Shown: positions 22,921 through 33,210 of the stretch, one piece after another | How positions within the stretch are numbered: position 1 is the first letter of the stretch | Layout: each line of letters opens with the position of its first letter | From: Pogostemon cablin | Taxonomy: Eukaryota > Streptophyta > Magnoliopsida > Lamiales > Lamiaceae | Direction: 5' to 3' | Length of the DNA stretch: 64,000 nucleotides | NCBI GenBank assembly: GCA_023678885.1 | Contig: CM042998.1 | Coordinates: 2,731,820-2,795,819 of the forward strand | The notes under the pieces: model-generated | What the model was told of the DNA's origin: nothing | Databases searched by the model: none | What the model saw: only the letters and a program-made list of their open reading frames with translations | Position numbers and translations under genes: made by a program

Positions 22921-24640
22921 TTGACGAATTCTATTGTTCGCCACCAAGCACGAATATGGGCAACGCAAGCGGGGATCGACCTTCCCGCAGAGGTCGCAGG
23001 GATCGACCTGCCTGGTCAGGTCGCGGGGTGTGGGGCAGCGCCCCGAAGAAAAATTTATCTGCTGGGCACATCATACGAATTTTCCTTATCCGCCAACCTG
23101 TTCCACCATTCCGGCACCCTGCTCGACATCCACACGCCAAGCTGCCCATCCATCGTGTTCTAATGCACATGCAATCCAAATATATAATAATAATTGACAA
23201 ATAAAAACAATTATTAATAATTATATATAAGGATAAATAAATGGCCAAAATAACTCCAACCAATCAAATGGGATGACTTGCCCAACAAGTTGGATAGAAT
23301 TTGGGCCCAGCGACAATTCACAATCCACACGGCCCAACAGCAAAAAACGCGGCTAGAAACTGCCCACTCCAGCCACGTTACTATCCGCCGGAACTTAGAA
23401 GCTCGGCGAAACACATCGCCCAGCCGGATCGCCCCAATCCTCCTTTAGCCACGTCATCACAGAACCCGGTTACACAGCCATCAGAAACAACCATATTTTA
23501 CATCACCGTTTCAGCCGGCTGAGCGTCCACTGGAGTACAGCCCTCCGCCGGAACCCGTCGCCCAGCCACCGGTGATCACTACGATCTTCGCCGTCCGCTG
23601 CCGGATACCTCTCCGGTCAGCAGCTATCGGTCGCTTCCATCCAAAAGTGGATCAGCTGCAAGCCTGCAACCCTCCTGCCATGAACGCCAACCATCTCCCG
23701 CGATTACCTTCGCCCAGAAAACAGCCCGCAAAGAGTACGCACACACTTGACCCCACAGCAACCAGCCCGGCAGCACACCGACAGTCATCGCCTAGCCCAA
23801 AACCTGGCGCGGAAGACCACCCGCCTGCTTGCCCGTCCGCACGCCAATGTGCGATTTCTGTGCACAAATGTGCGCCGAGAAGCCCAGCTCAATGAGCGCC
23901 TGCTAGCAACGCCAAATTACCCGGCAGCATGCCTTCTCGCTAATTACGCTGCGACTTGTGCCTCAGCCGCTGACTGCAAGCAACCAACGTCCAGCTTAAG
24001 ACCAGCGCGCCTAACTTGCATCGTCCAGCCGCACATACACGCAGTGCCCAGCAATTCGCCCCAGCCACAACAGGGACCCACCCGAAATCCTTGAAGACTC
24101 GCTCGGATGCCTCTCCTGGCTCGTAAGGGGCCTTGTGAGACTCGCTCGGAACATGGTCAGACTCGCCCAGAGGCCACGCCTGACTCGCCCTAGCCTTCGC
24201 TGTTCCCTTACTTGTCAATGCCATGCGCTGCCGCGACCTCACCCTGGCCATCCAATCTGCTGCTGCTGTTTATGGCATCCACCCCTGCCAATTGAGCCGG
24301 AAAGGTGGAAAGGACATGTCACTGCCTCAAACAGACCCGCTGGACAACTTGGATTGCGCCACAAGTCACCTTGAACATCAGCCAGTTCCAACGATGATGC
24401 TTCATGTACTTTTCACTACTGTCGCTCGTCCCATCCAGCCGATCAGTATCGTTTATGGGTATGGTCATCATCAAATGCAGCAGGAACGTGACGTCTCGGC
24501 TATATTTACAAGCGACCGCAGCGACACCAGCAAACACCGTTGCGGCCTCCGTGCAGCGCCACCGCTCGCCTTTCACCACTCATCGCTGATCGCAATGGCT
24601 TTCACCATCCCTCAATCGTGCCGTCGATCATGAAACCATA
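22921..24640. other. GC-rich 1.7-kb island between copia primer site and protease
   Basis: GC content rises sharply against AT-rich DNA on both sides. There are many short overlapping open frames on both strands, as expected from GC-rich DNA with few stops, but none has a domain or start context I recognise. Local dyads occur (GGGGCAGCGCCCC at about 23031-23044, and GATCGACCT/AGGTCG words at 22974-23025). It could be a leader of this copia family, captured host DNA, or a second inserted element. I cannot tell which. Confidence 0.5.
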
Positions 24641-24765
24641 AGGCATCGTACGGTGAACGTGTATGAGTGTACAGTTAGGGTGTTCATCAAGAAACAAGTT
24701 CTAAAACCTTAATATCATGTATTCTAATCCTAGCCTAACGTTTCACACTTCACCATGAAATCGAA

Positions 24766-24777
24766 GCTCTGATACCA
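24766..24777 (-). other. copia primer-binding site (initiator Met tRNA)
   Basis: The minus strand reads TGGTATCAGAGC, the standard plant copia site complementary to the 3' end of initiator methionine tRNA, two bases after the LTR end. Confidence 0.9.
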
Positions 24778-24779
24778 AT

Positions 24780-26184
24780 TGTTGGCACTTGGATCATTTG
24801 GTTAACGTGACCCGTTAGGGTTCCATACATTTCTAATATCAGCGGAACTAAGAAAACATAAAACGTATTACCTTTCACCAAGGTATGTTGAAGAAAGTTG
24901 ATTCTCGTCGGCAGCCTGCACAGTGTCACGAGAATGACCATAACTTCTTTATCTGAACTCCGATTGGAGTGAACTACATGCTCAGACGATCCTCTCTTCG
25001 GTGGCTTTCCGTCAGTATATGAAATATCAAATTTGGAGCACTGTATGATTTTATATTAATTTTTCAAGGTGGCGGACAGCAGCAACAAACAACCTTCTGG
25101 TCTTCTGCTGTATTCTCAAGTCCAATCTCGACGTCGTGTGGGCGACGATCCTCGAGAATTCTCAATCTGATGTTCCCTCATACCCTCACACAGTGCTAGG
25201 CGTGTAATTAGGGTTTATGGACAGCTGAGATGACTTATATATGGGCTACATCAGGGACCAGGAGGAGAAATTGGGTTGGGTCTCCACTGGGATTAAGTAT
25301 TCAAGCTTAGCCCAAAGTTTATACTTAAGTCCAATAATAATAATATAGTCCACTAAAATATTATTACTGTACTACCTTTCCAATCTCAAAATTATGTTTT
25401 GGGCTCCTTCTTATTATGAGCCCGTTAGTCTCCCCATGTTTAAGATATACAATGTTCATTAATTAATTAAGTTACTGAAAACTCCATTAATTAATATCTC
25501 ATCCAAGAGTAGCAAGAGTAGTACCACTCAACCTCATTATCATGCCGGAATAAATCCACCTGCAGGATTTATATGATAATCCTTATGAGTTCCTCAAGGG
25601 GACATCATCAACCTATGACGGACACAGATTCCTGCTACAATCAACAGCACACCATATAAACAACACTACTTCCCAACTCACCGAGTTTGTTGATTTAATT
25701 ACTTGTAAATCTCACTCATTGATGAATCAAAGAAATACATACTGCCCTACGTGTCGAGGTTATTATATAGGGATTAAGAGCACGAACATCCATAATAACA
25801 GAGATCAAGTTTTTCTATCAGTCAGTATAAGTCGAACGATCTCATGCGGTCCTGCTCAATACACACAAGTACACTAATGTGATTCTATAGCCAAGATAAG
25901 TTAATACCAAACCACACTACAACCATCCCGATAGAGAGTCCCCGTCTATCTCGGTTGTGAGCATCTGTTTATACTTTATAAGAAAACCGATAATATGATC
26001 TTCCGCGTGTTGTCACATAACATATTATCTACAGTATAAAGTAAGTGGACTATTGCATCGTGCATATAAATAAATTATAAGACGCAATCATTTGATCATA
26101 TGATTCTCATTTCAAATAAATTGTTATAAGATTGTTCATACAAAAAGCTAGACTTTTAGTATACAATCCAATAAAAATCAGCCA
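24780..26184 (-). repeat. 5' LTR of the copia element (about 1.4 kb)
   Basis: The edge next to the primer site is clear (TGTTGGCACTTGG on the plus strand). The far edge is my choice of ...AAAAATCAGCCA at 26184, giving TG...CA ends. It contains stretches typical of LTRs with no ORF. Without a second LTR the far edge and target duplication cannot be checked. Confidence 0.65.
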
Positions 26185-26348
26185 TTGTAGTAGTATAGAC
26201 AAGTAAATGCCTTTAGATAAGAAGCACCACAGGTTGTGAAAACCTAGATAGGATGTAAAAGTGCTGCTATGTTTCTGTAATCTGTATTGTATGCATTGAC
26301 CTAGAGACTTTGTTTGATATTTGAGTTATAAGTATGTAGTTTACAAAT

Positions 26349-26540
26349 GGGATCACCTATTTTATCTTATGTTTCATCTACTGTTTCATGTATTAAATTC
26401 TCACCACGTGTTATAATCAAAACCCAAAATTTCGCCACATGCCCCAAGGGTTTAATAGTCATTAACTAGGGTATAGTTTTTTAATAGGAAATAAGTTATG
26501 AAACAGTAGGTGGAATACAAAGTGAAATAGGGGATTTGAC
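26349..26540. mobile_element. MITE with about 45-bp imperfect TIRs
   Basis: GGGATCACCTATTTTATCTT and ATCTACTGTTTCATG on the left are matched by the inverse of ATGAAACAGTAGGTGG and GAAATAGGGGATTT on the right. It is non-coding. Superfamily unknown. Confidence 0.65.
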
Positions 26541-26666
26541 TTTTGTAGTTTAGTATATATGTATTGCTATATTCAAAGCTGCATGTTATAATTAATGGAG
26601 CCGAGGTGGTGAGAGTTTGCTTGTTATAAAGAAATGGAAAACTAGGTCTTTTTATCGATCTTGGAT

Positions 26667-26850
26667 GTCCTGTTATATTTTGGTGTTGCATTTCCTGTTA
26701 CACGCGTTAGATAAGTGACATATATGCGGAGAGGAAAATCTCAATCTTTTCTCTTAGGGTTGATTGTTAGGGTATAAAATAGTTTATCATATGTGTCAAT
26801 CATCCAACGATTTGTAACAGGAGATGTAACACCAAAATGTAACAGAAGAT
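26667..26850. mobile_element. MITE with about 37-bp TIRs
   Basis: The left TIR GTCCTGTTATATTTTGGTGT plus TGCATTTCCTGTTACA is the inverse of TGTAACAGGAGATGTAACAC plus CAAAATGTAACAGAAG on the right, with a few mismatches. It is non-coding. Confidence 0.75.
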
Positions 26851-26893
26851 TCGAACTGCTTTTTATCTGCATTTTTATTTTTAATATTCTATA

Positions 26894-27154
26894 ATCCCTC
26901 CGTCTCATTTCAATCTTTACATATTTTCAATTTGGGCGTCACATTTCAATCTTTACATTTTCTTTTTTCGTAGATGAGACCCACACAAATTAACTTTTTC
27001 TCTCTCCATAACCCCACACTTCACACTAATACACCTATCCATTTTATATTGGGTAGGTATAATTATTCCTCTCACCTCATTACACATTAAAATACTACAT
27101 TCCTTAATCTATGTGCAAAAAACCAACGTAAAATTTGAAACAGGACGGAGGGAG
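26894..27154. mobile_element. Stowaway-type MITE (261 bp)
   Basis: It starts ATCCCTCCGTCTCATTTCAA and ends AACAGGACGGAGGGAG, flanked by TA (26892-26893, 27155-27156). It starts only about 40 bases after the preceding MITE. Confidence 0.85.
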
Positions 27155-27429
27155 TACATATTTTTACTTTTACTTCTTTTAATACAATCAAATATACATA
27201 TTTTAATAAGGAAGATTTTCATATAAGACCAAAATTTTAATTTAGGTCATAAAATAAGATTTGATTTTTTAATAAGTGTTACAAATTATGATTTAAATTT
27301 GATTTATTTTCTCAGATTAAGGTATAGTGTTTTATATTTGTTATTTTATTTTCATTTTAAAACTTACATGACAATTATATTTTCATTTCAAGTCATATAA
27401 AAGAATTTAAAAATATTAGGCTAATTATC

Positions 27430-27735
27430 TATTTTAGGGTGCACCCACTTTAAAAAACGTATACAATTATAAACAAAAACATATACAATTATGAACAAAA
27501 ATGTATACAATTTAATTGTTAGTTTTTTAAAGAAAAATTGAGTGTAAAAAATATACAATTATTTAAAAATATTTATACACTATTGAATAAAAAATTATAC
27601 ACATATGAATGCTAGTTTTTTTAATGAAAAACTTATTGTGAAAAAAATGTACAATTATTAAGAAATACGTATACAAAATAGAATAAAAAATTATATACAT
27701 ATGGATGCACCCTTGCACCCGGGTGCACGTAATAT
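27430..27735. repeat. AT-rich repeat with GTATACAATTAT words between GGTGCACCC ends
   Basis: GTATACAATTATNAACAAAAA-like words recur four or more times. GGGTGCACCCACTT on the left and GGATGCACCCTTGCACCCGG on the right lie at opposite ends. Probably a degenerate MITE, type unknown. Confidence 0.5.
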
Positions 27736-28169
27736 CAACTCAAAATATTACTATACACCTTCAAATCAAATCATAAAATTAAATATATGTTATTTTTATT
27801 AATATTTTATATTATTTTATAATATATATTGAATTCGAAAAAAATAAAATAAAATTACTACGAGCCTTAATTGAAAAAAAAAAGATAAAATTAAGCCTTT
27901 AAATGAGACAATAAATTCTAAAATGAAGCCTAAAATTGAGTACTAAATTAAAAATTAGATGCTCATATAAAAAATTTCCTTTTAATAATGAAAAATGGTG
28001 AATGGGCAAGAAAATTTTGAACTTACTATATTTGGCAAATCCTTCCAACCAAATTTATTCTACTGATCATCATATACTTTGAATCATTTTTAAGGTTTGA
28101 ATGGTACAAATATTTGATAGAAGATCCATATTTCACTCCTAATTATCCTCTTTTAATTTTAGCAAAACA
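27736..28169. promoter_or_regulatory. Upstream region of the hyccin gene
   Basis: AT-rich DNA before the hyccin gene. No clear TATA box at a defined distance was recognised. A pyrimidine-rich patch (28120-28160) precedes the upstream ORF. Confidence 0.35.
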
Positions 28170-28190
28170 ATGGTGATGATTCACAATTAG
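28170..28190 (+). CDS. Short upstream ORF (6 codons) before hyccin
   Basis: ATG at 28170 with context AACAATGG, then GTG ATG ATT CAC AAT TAG, ends 23 bases before the hyccin ATG. If the transcript starts upstream of it, scanning ribosomes would meet this ATG first, and its A at -3 and G at +4 are a strong context. Translation is inferred. Confidence 0.4.
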   Translation: MVMIHN

Positions 28191-28213
28191 GCAGGCATTT
28201 GAGTTGTTACAAG

Positions 28214-29203
28214 ATGAGCTCTGAAACCCCCTCACCGGAAAAATCCAGCAAACCCCCTCACATCACCTGGTCGGATTCTTACAGCAAAGCTCAATCCGCC
28301 ATCGAAGCCCTCTCCGCCATCCTCCCGACCTTTCCCCCCCTCCTCTCCTCTTCCGACACCCCCGCCACCTCCCTCCTCCACGACCCCGACGTCGCCGCCC
28401 AAATCTCCACCCTCCTCCGCCGTCGCCCCGACTCCGGCGCTGTCAACGACTCCCTCTGCGCCTGGCTCTACGACACCTTCCACTCCTCCGAACCCGACCT
28501 CCAACTCGTCGTCCTCCGTTTCCTCCCCATCCTCGCCGGCGTCTACCTCTCACGCGCCGGCCACCGCCCCCTCCCGGGCTTCGAGTCCGTCCTCCTCGCC
28601 ATCTACGCCCACGAAACCGCCGCCCGCAACGGCAATCCCCTCACCGTCACAATCCCCGACATAACACACTCGAGCGTCTACCACGAGACCAAACAGCCCG
28701 CGCGCAACTCCTCGACCGAGCTCCACATCGCGCTCCTCTCGCCCCAACTCGAACCCCATGGCACCGTCCGCTCGACCCGGCGCGCCCGGATCGTTGGCGT
28801 CGCGCTGGAGCTCTACTACAGCAAGATTTCTCAAATCCCCGTCGGATCGAAGCTTGATTTTTGCGAGTTTTGCAAGATCTGGTCGGGGATTGATGAGAAT
28901 GATGAGTGTCGGAGCGAGAAGACGGAGGGGAGGAGAGGGAGGATCTGTTTGCAGTGGGAGATTCTGCAACCGATTCTTAGGATTCTTGGACATTGTTTGT
29001 TGAAGGCGGAGAAGGAGGAGGAGCTGGTCGGAGCTGCGTGGACTGCGTGTAGGTGTCTGCATGGACGAGCCATGCATGATATGAATGCCAAGGCGGTTCT
29101 GGCTACTGGTAGCCTTCTGAAGCTTGCGGAAATGGCCGCTAATCCTGGTGATGTTGTTGATTATACGGAGATTGCTGTAACTAATGTCATCACTATTGAT
29201 TAA
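28214..29203 (+). CDS. HYC: Hyccin family protein, PI4K-alpha complex subunit (329 aa, one exon)
   Basis: The ATG at 28214 (MSSETPSPEKSSKPPHITW) is the first in-frame ATG. The hyccin domain covers most of the protein: LYDTFHSSEPDLQLVVLRFL (about residues 85-105), the family hallmark RSTRRARIVGVALELYYSKI (about 192-211), then GSKLDFCEFCKIWSG. The C-terminal third is helical (QWEILQPILRILGHCLL, AAWTACRCLHGRAMHDMNAK). Plant hyccins act with EFOP and NPG proteins to anchor PI4-kinase alpha-1 at the plasma membrane for PI4P synthesis, like FAM126/EFR3/TTC7 in animals. The 5' half is very C-rich at third positions and the 3' half is not, a steep GC gradient within one exon. The ORF is intact. Which paralogue (HYC1 or HYC2) is not decided. 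Confidence 0.93.
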   Translation: MSSETPSPEKSSKPPHITWSDSYSKAQSAIEALSAILPTFPPLLSSSDTPATSLLHDPDVAAQISTLLRRRPDSGAVNDSLCAWLYDTFHSSEPDLQLVVLRFLPILAGVYLSRAGHRPLPGFESVLLAIYAHETAARNGNPLTVTIPDITHSSVYHETKQPARNSSTELHIALLSPQLEPHGTVRSTRRARIVGVALELYYSKISQIPVGSKLDFCEFCKIWSGIDENDECRSEKTEGRRGRICLQWEILQPILRILGHCLLKAEKEEELVGAAWTACRCLHGRAMHDMNAKAVLATGSLLKLAEMAANPGDVVDYTEIAVTNVITID

Positions 29204-29337
29204 TTACTCCGTTCATTAGTCATCCGTTCTGCCATTTTGCAGATTTCTTTTACTCATTTCATTCTCTTGCATGTCATAGGCAGGATGCGAATTGTAATAG
29301 ATGAATGACACATAATGAAAGACAAAATCTACTACTA

Positions 29338-29703
29338 CCCTCCGTTTGCTATAAGGTAGTATATATTTTGCTATCTTAGTTATTTATTCTTTGAGGTATT
29401 GATTTTTTTTTTAGAAAAATGATCCCACACATTACCCACTACTTTATCATTAAAACAAATACTCATTTTAGATGACACACTTTCCATTTTAGGTTGTCCC
29501 ACAAAAATTTAAACTTTCCTAAAAAAAAAGACAAACACAATCACCCTTCTCCATATAATTTATTTACAAAAAAACCACCCCTACCTAACATACTTTATCA
29601 TTTACTTATTACTTAAAAAAATATCATAATACCCCTAAAAGTTATCACTTTCTTAATCTCCGTGCCAGGAAGAGGGGTACAGACTTTCCTGGGACAGAGG
29701 GAG
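29338..29703. mobile_element. Stowaway-type MITE(s), about 366 bp
   Basis: The left end is TA + CCCTCCGTTTGC and the right end GGGACAGAGGGAG + TA (29704-29705). It is longer than the other copies and has an internal end-like stretch (TCCCACAAAAATTTAAACTT), so one MITE may be nested in another. It starts about 135 bases after the hyccin stop codon. Confidence 0.6.
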
Positions 29704-29705
29704 TA

Positions 29706-30165
29706 CTTACTTTATATAAAATAATAATATTATTTGTATTTATGCGCAAAAAATAAATTGATACATATATTACCAATAGTCAGGATAGTATATTCTAAAG
29801 GAAAAATGGAAAGATCACTGACCTAATTGTCACCAATCTAATGTGTATAATAAAATATCTAAATCCAAAATATAACATTATATTGAGTGCCAATTTATTG
29901 TTTAGAGAAGAAATAATGTATCTTTTCCATTCTGGAAATGTGATTTTTGTCATAATAAGTAGGAGTGTTATTGAAGCGGTTCATGTGCCTCATTAGAGGT
30001 GTTAAAGTATAAGACGTGCTCTACGGCTTTACTCGGTTCATTACAGCTGAAGATCGAGTTCAAGCTCGTCTTATACTCATTAGGCTCTATTACACATATC
30101 ATTACACAGTTTTATACATTAATTTTCATATATAAAATTTAAAATATACCTCACCTGTAACTCTA
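29706..30165. other. Intergenic between hyccin and SPH cluster
   Basis: No gene or element recognised. Confidence 0.4.
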
Positions 30166-30351
30166 ACAAACATAAATTATCATTATTTATAATTTTCAAA
30201 ATCACATAAATCTCAAGCAAATTAACATACCCAAAACTAGTAAAACAATAGTATAACGTCATTCGGGTATACATCCGATGCATGTACAAGTGTGTTTTAT
30301 ATATATTAGGGTTTATCCTTATTTGTAACAATGGTGCAACATATATAGCTG

Positions 30352-30801
30352 CTAAACTGGAGGTAATGTCAACAATGTTTTGTTTTTCCAATCGTACATT
30401 TTCTTGTAAACCCTTTTGTAACTGCCTGTAGCAAAATAGATGCCATCAGTTCTTGCATCCCAGTAACATATGTTACGCCCACATCGCCTCGATTTAGAAC
30501 TGAACACATCGAACACAGCATCCTGGTTACGCCACCACAAGTGACAGAAGAACAAAGTATTGCGAAAAAAATTCTCACAGAATGACCAGTGATAATCAGT
30601 ATTCGTGCTGACCGTATGATATCCTAGATCGTCGTCTTTAGATTGACATCGCAATTGCAGTGGATCTGGAAGAATATTGCTCACGGAGACGTAGATTTCG
30701 GGAGTGAATTGGCAACTTATTGCAGCTGAGAATTTTGGGAAAATGCATAATATTGCACATAAAATGATCATGAGATGATGAAATGTTATTTGAGTTCTCA
30801 T
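30352..30801 (-). CDS. S-protein homologue, secreted (149 aa)
   Basis: ATG at 30799-30801. Residues 1-27 form a signal peptide (MRTQITFHHLMIILCAILCI, then Ala-rich cleavage region FSAA). The mature protein has the plant S1 self-incompatibility domain: SCQF, LQLRCQSKDDDLG, DYHWSFCENFFRNTLFFCHL, WWRNQ, CYWDARTDGIYFATG and YDWKN. Six cysteines are present in the mature part (SCQ, RCQ, FCE, FCH, RRC, ICY), enough for disulphide bonds. The length is usual for the family. The poppy member is a stigma ligand in self-incompatibility. Other SPH genes are secreted proteins mostly without known roles, so a mating role is not implied here. The neighbour at 32571 is a close paralogue in the same orientation. 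Confidence 0.92.
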   Translation of the reverse strand: MRTQITFHHLMIILCAILCIFPKFSAAISCQFTPEIYVSVSNILPDPLQLRCQSKDDDLGYHTVSTNTDYHWSFCENFFRNTLFFCHLWWRNQDAVFDVFSSKSRRCGRNICYWDARTDGIYFATGSYKRVYKKMYDWKNKTLLTLPPV

Positions 30802-30851
30802 GGTGACAAAATATATTTGGAGGTTGAGATATTCGACGATTTTAAATGTTA

Positions 30852-30930
30852 CGTAGGAAATAATATTGCCTTTTTTATGTTAGGAAATCGGACTTGATTA
30901 AAGTGATGGATTGAGTGTTTTGTGAATGAG
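30852..30930 (-). promoter_or_regulatory. Conserved upstream block of SPH gene A
   Basis: TAGGAAATAATATTGCCTTT, then TTATGTTAGGAAATCGGACT, GATTAAAGTG and TGGATTGAGT (plus strand) lie 50-130 bases before the start codon. The same block occurs at 33074-33150 before gene B. It may hold shared promoter elements, or may simply be unmutated duplicate DNA. Confidence 0.55.
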
Positions 30931-31060
30931 ATATTAGTAATGTGTAGATAGTAAATTTCGTTTATTTTGTTTGATCTGATAACATAATTTTGGTGAATAT
31001 AATTTATATTAGAGAAATTGTGCGAATTACCCCGATTTTGAATAATGTTATTTAACATAT

Positions 31061-32397
31061 TTTTTTATTTTTTTTACTTTTTTGCTCCCATTCACAATAT
31101 ACGTAATAAGTCGCATTTATAGTTGTACATATATCCATCACATATATTGTCAGTAAATAAAACATGTATGAGGTCACACATATAGTCGTGTGTAGGGTCG
31201 TAAATATAATTGCGTTGCAGGCATAGTCGTAGACTAGAGTTAATTATATCCAAATTTTTAAAAAAGTGGTATTTTTTTGAAAATAAAATAAATTGAGTGA
31301 CATTATTCTAAAATGAATTACTAAAAATGGTAATTTTGTTGATGCTCTTTATATTATTTCTTTCGTGTTAAAGTTTTGTATTCACCCTATTATCAATACA
31401 ACCAATTTTTAAGGTAAAATTTTATATTAGAATATCTCATAGAAAAGTATATCAGAAGCGATAATAATATTTCATATATTGTCATAGTTAATCAATGTGA
31501 AGTACAGTAATAGTGTTCAATTAAAATAATAAGAAAGAGTAGTGAAACATTTACCTGAAACATTTACCTAGTAAGACGGTCTTGCTATTAATTTAAGGCA
31601 ACTTAATCTGATTCACATATGCACTTTAATTTAAAAATTATTTTTTAGAGAGTCGATGAAGTTTTAATTACTCTTTGAAATGAAAAATAATATTTTTCGA
31701 ATTCGGGTATTGAAGGAATTAGATTTTTTTAATAAATCACAATCACTTTTTTTTTATCATCTTCAAGAACTATTCTCGTGATCTCACACAAGTGTGACAA
31801 AAATATATGAGAGGCAGAATTATTTTCCCTTAATACACTTTTTTTTCGCTGGATGAGCAATGCTATACGTCAGAGAAGGATGCTTTAAAAAATCACAAAT
31901 TCTAAAATTAATTATAATAAAAAATAGTACTATTAATCACAATATAATTTATTTATTTTTTTGACTATTTTCAAAATACACTAACTAACCGAGCATATTT
32001 TTCAAAATTAATATATACAACTAGTAATTTCCTGTGGGATCCAAGAAGAAAAAAAAAATATTTTACTACTTTCTTCGTTTTAATCTAAAATTTATATTTA
32101 CTTTTGTTCTGGTTATATAATTATAAACTCACATTACTTATTTATTTTGGGATAATTTAATTTTTTAGTTTATAAATAGATCGAAAATTATATTACGTGT
32201 TAGGAATATATGAGAATTTTTAAAATTAAACTGTATTGTTATTGATTAACTGACATTTATTAAAAAAATGAGGTGTAAATTAAAATTAGGATGAATGAAA
32301 ATAACAGTATTATTTATAATTTATAGTTTTCATATAATCACACACACCTCTTATATGCGCCAATTTCACGTAAACATTAAATCTATCCCACCGGAAA
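31061..32397. other. Spacer between the two SPH genes
   Basis: AT-rich. No third SPH copy or transposon end recognised. Confidence 0.4.
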
Positions 32398-32570
32398 CTC
32401 AAAATAAATATTATTTATAATTTTCAAAACTCATGTAAATCTCAAACAAACATATTGGAAACTAGTAAAACAGTAACTGTAAAACATTCGGGTACACATG
32501 ATCCAATGCATATAGAAATGTATTTTATTATTAGGATTATGTTTAAATTTTGTATCATTTATACAACATG

Positions 32571-33008
32571 CTATACTGCAGGCAATGTCAACAATTTTTT
32601 GTTTTTCCAATCATATATTTTCTTGAAATAGTATCTTGATCTTCCACTAGCAAAATAGATGCCATCAGTTCTTGCTTCCCAGTAACATTTATGAAGCCCA
32701 CATTGATCACTCCAATCAGAACTGAATACATCGAAGGAAACCTCCTGATTACGCCACCACAAGTGACAGAAGAATAGAGTAGTACGGAAAAAATTCTCGC
32801 AGAACGACCAATTGTAATCGATATCCTTACCGATCTTATGATATCCTAAATCGTCGTCTTTGGATTGACAGCGTAACTCCAGTGGATCTGGAAGTTTATT
32901 GGTCACGTGGACAAAAGTTTCAAAAGTAAATTGACAATCTTTTGCTGCTAAGATTAATGTTGGGGAGATGCATAGTAATATTGCACAAAAAATTGTTTGA
33001 GTTCTCAT
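32571..33008 (-). CDS. S-protein homologue, secreted (145 aa)
   Basis: I chose the ATG at 33006-33008 because MRTQTIFCAILLCISPTLIL gives a normal signal peptide aligned with gene A. The open frame extends 16 codons further upstream. The mature part has the S1 domain: DCQFTFETFVHV, LELRCQSKDDDLG, DYNWSFCENFFRTTLFFCHL, WWRNQEVSFDVFSS, KCYWEARTDGIYFASG and YDWKNKKLLTLP. The six cysteines of gene A are kept. The middle differs (SSDWSDQCGLHKC versus SSKSRRCGRNIC), so the loop before the fifth cysteine varies in sequence and length, while the CENFF and TDGIYFA cores are nearly constant. Expected to be secreted. Its receptor or partner is unknown. Confidence 0.92.
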   Translation of the reverse strand: MRTQTIFCAILLCISPTLILAAKDCQFTFETFVHVTNKLPDPLELRCQSKDDDLGYHKIGKDIDYNWSFCENFFRTTLFFCHLWWRNQEVSFDVFSSDWSDQCGLHKCYWEARTDGIYFASGRSRYYFKKIYDWKNKKLLTLPAV

Positions 33009-33073
33009 AGTGATTGTCACAAACCCTATTTGGAGTTGGAGGTTAAAGTATTCCAAGATTTATTTAAATGCAA

Positions 33074-33150
33074 ACTTAGGAAATAATAAATTGCCTTTTT
33101 TATGTTAGGAAATCAAACTGATTAAAGTGGTGGATTGAGTTTTTTAGTGA
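33074..33150 (-). promoter_or_regulatory. Conserved upstream block of SPH gene B
   Basis: TTAGGAAATAATAAATTGCC, TTATGTTAGGAAATCAAACT, GATTAAAGTGGTGGATTGAG (plus strand), the counterpart of 30852-30930. Confidence 0.55.
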
Positions 33151-33210
33151 GTGACTGTTTAGTAAATTTCGTTTATGTTGTTTTATCTCAAAATATTTTG
33201 GTGAGTATCA

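Larger units (their letters stand above)
19445..26184 (-). mobile_element. Decayed Ty1-copia retrotransposon (5' LTR kept, 3' LTR not found)
   Basis: On the minus strand the order is LTR (24780-26184), primer site (24766-24777), an unusual leader (22080-24765), protease remnant (about 21640-21330), RT remnants (20600-20110) and RNase H end (about 19530-19450). The order protease before RT, with RNase H at the 3' end, and the FLNG, YVDDILL and GAVANL motifs identify copia. Integrase could not be located in the decayed part between protease and RT. No second LTR is visible left of 19445, so the 3' end is probably deleted. Confidence 0.75.
30166..31060. repeat. SPH duplication unit A
   Basis: It is similar to 32398-33210 over the coding region, about 150-190 bases after the stop (TTTATAATTTTCAAAA, ACTAGTAAAACA, CATTCGGGTA) and the promoter block. 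A tandem duplication about 2.2 kb apart explains this. Confidence 0.75.
32398..33210. repeat. SPH duplication unit B
   Basis: Partner of 30166-31060: similar 3' flank, coding region and upstream block, in the same order and orientation. Confidence 0.75.

Noticed and set aside
22921..24633. About a dozen overlapping ORFs on both strands in the GC-rich island
   Set aside because: GC-rich DNA has few stops. None shows a domain, and they overlap in all frames.
28232..29091. Open frames antisense to hyccin
   Set aside because: Products of extreme third-position C bias in the sense gene (Gly/Glu/Val-rich translations).
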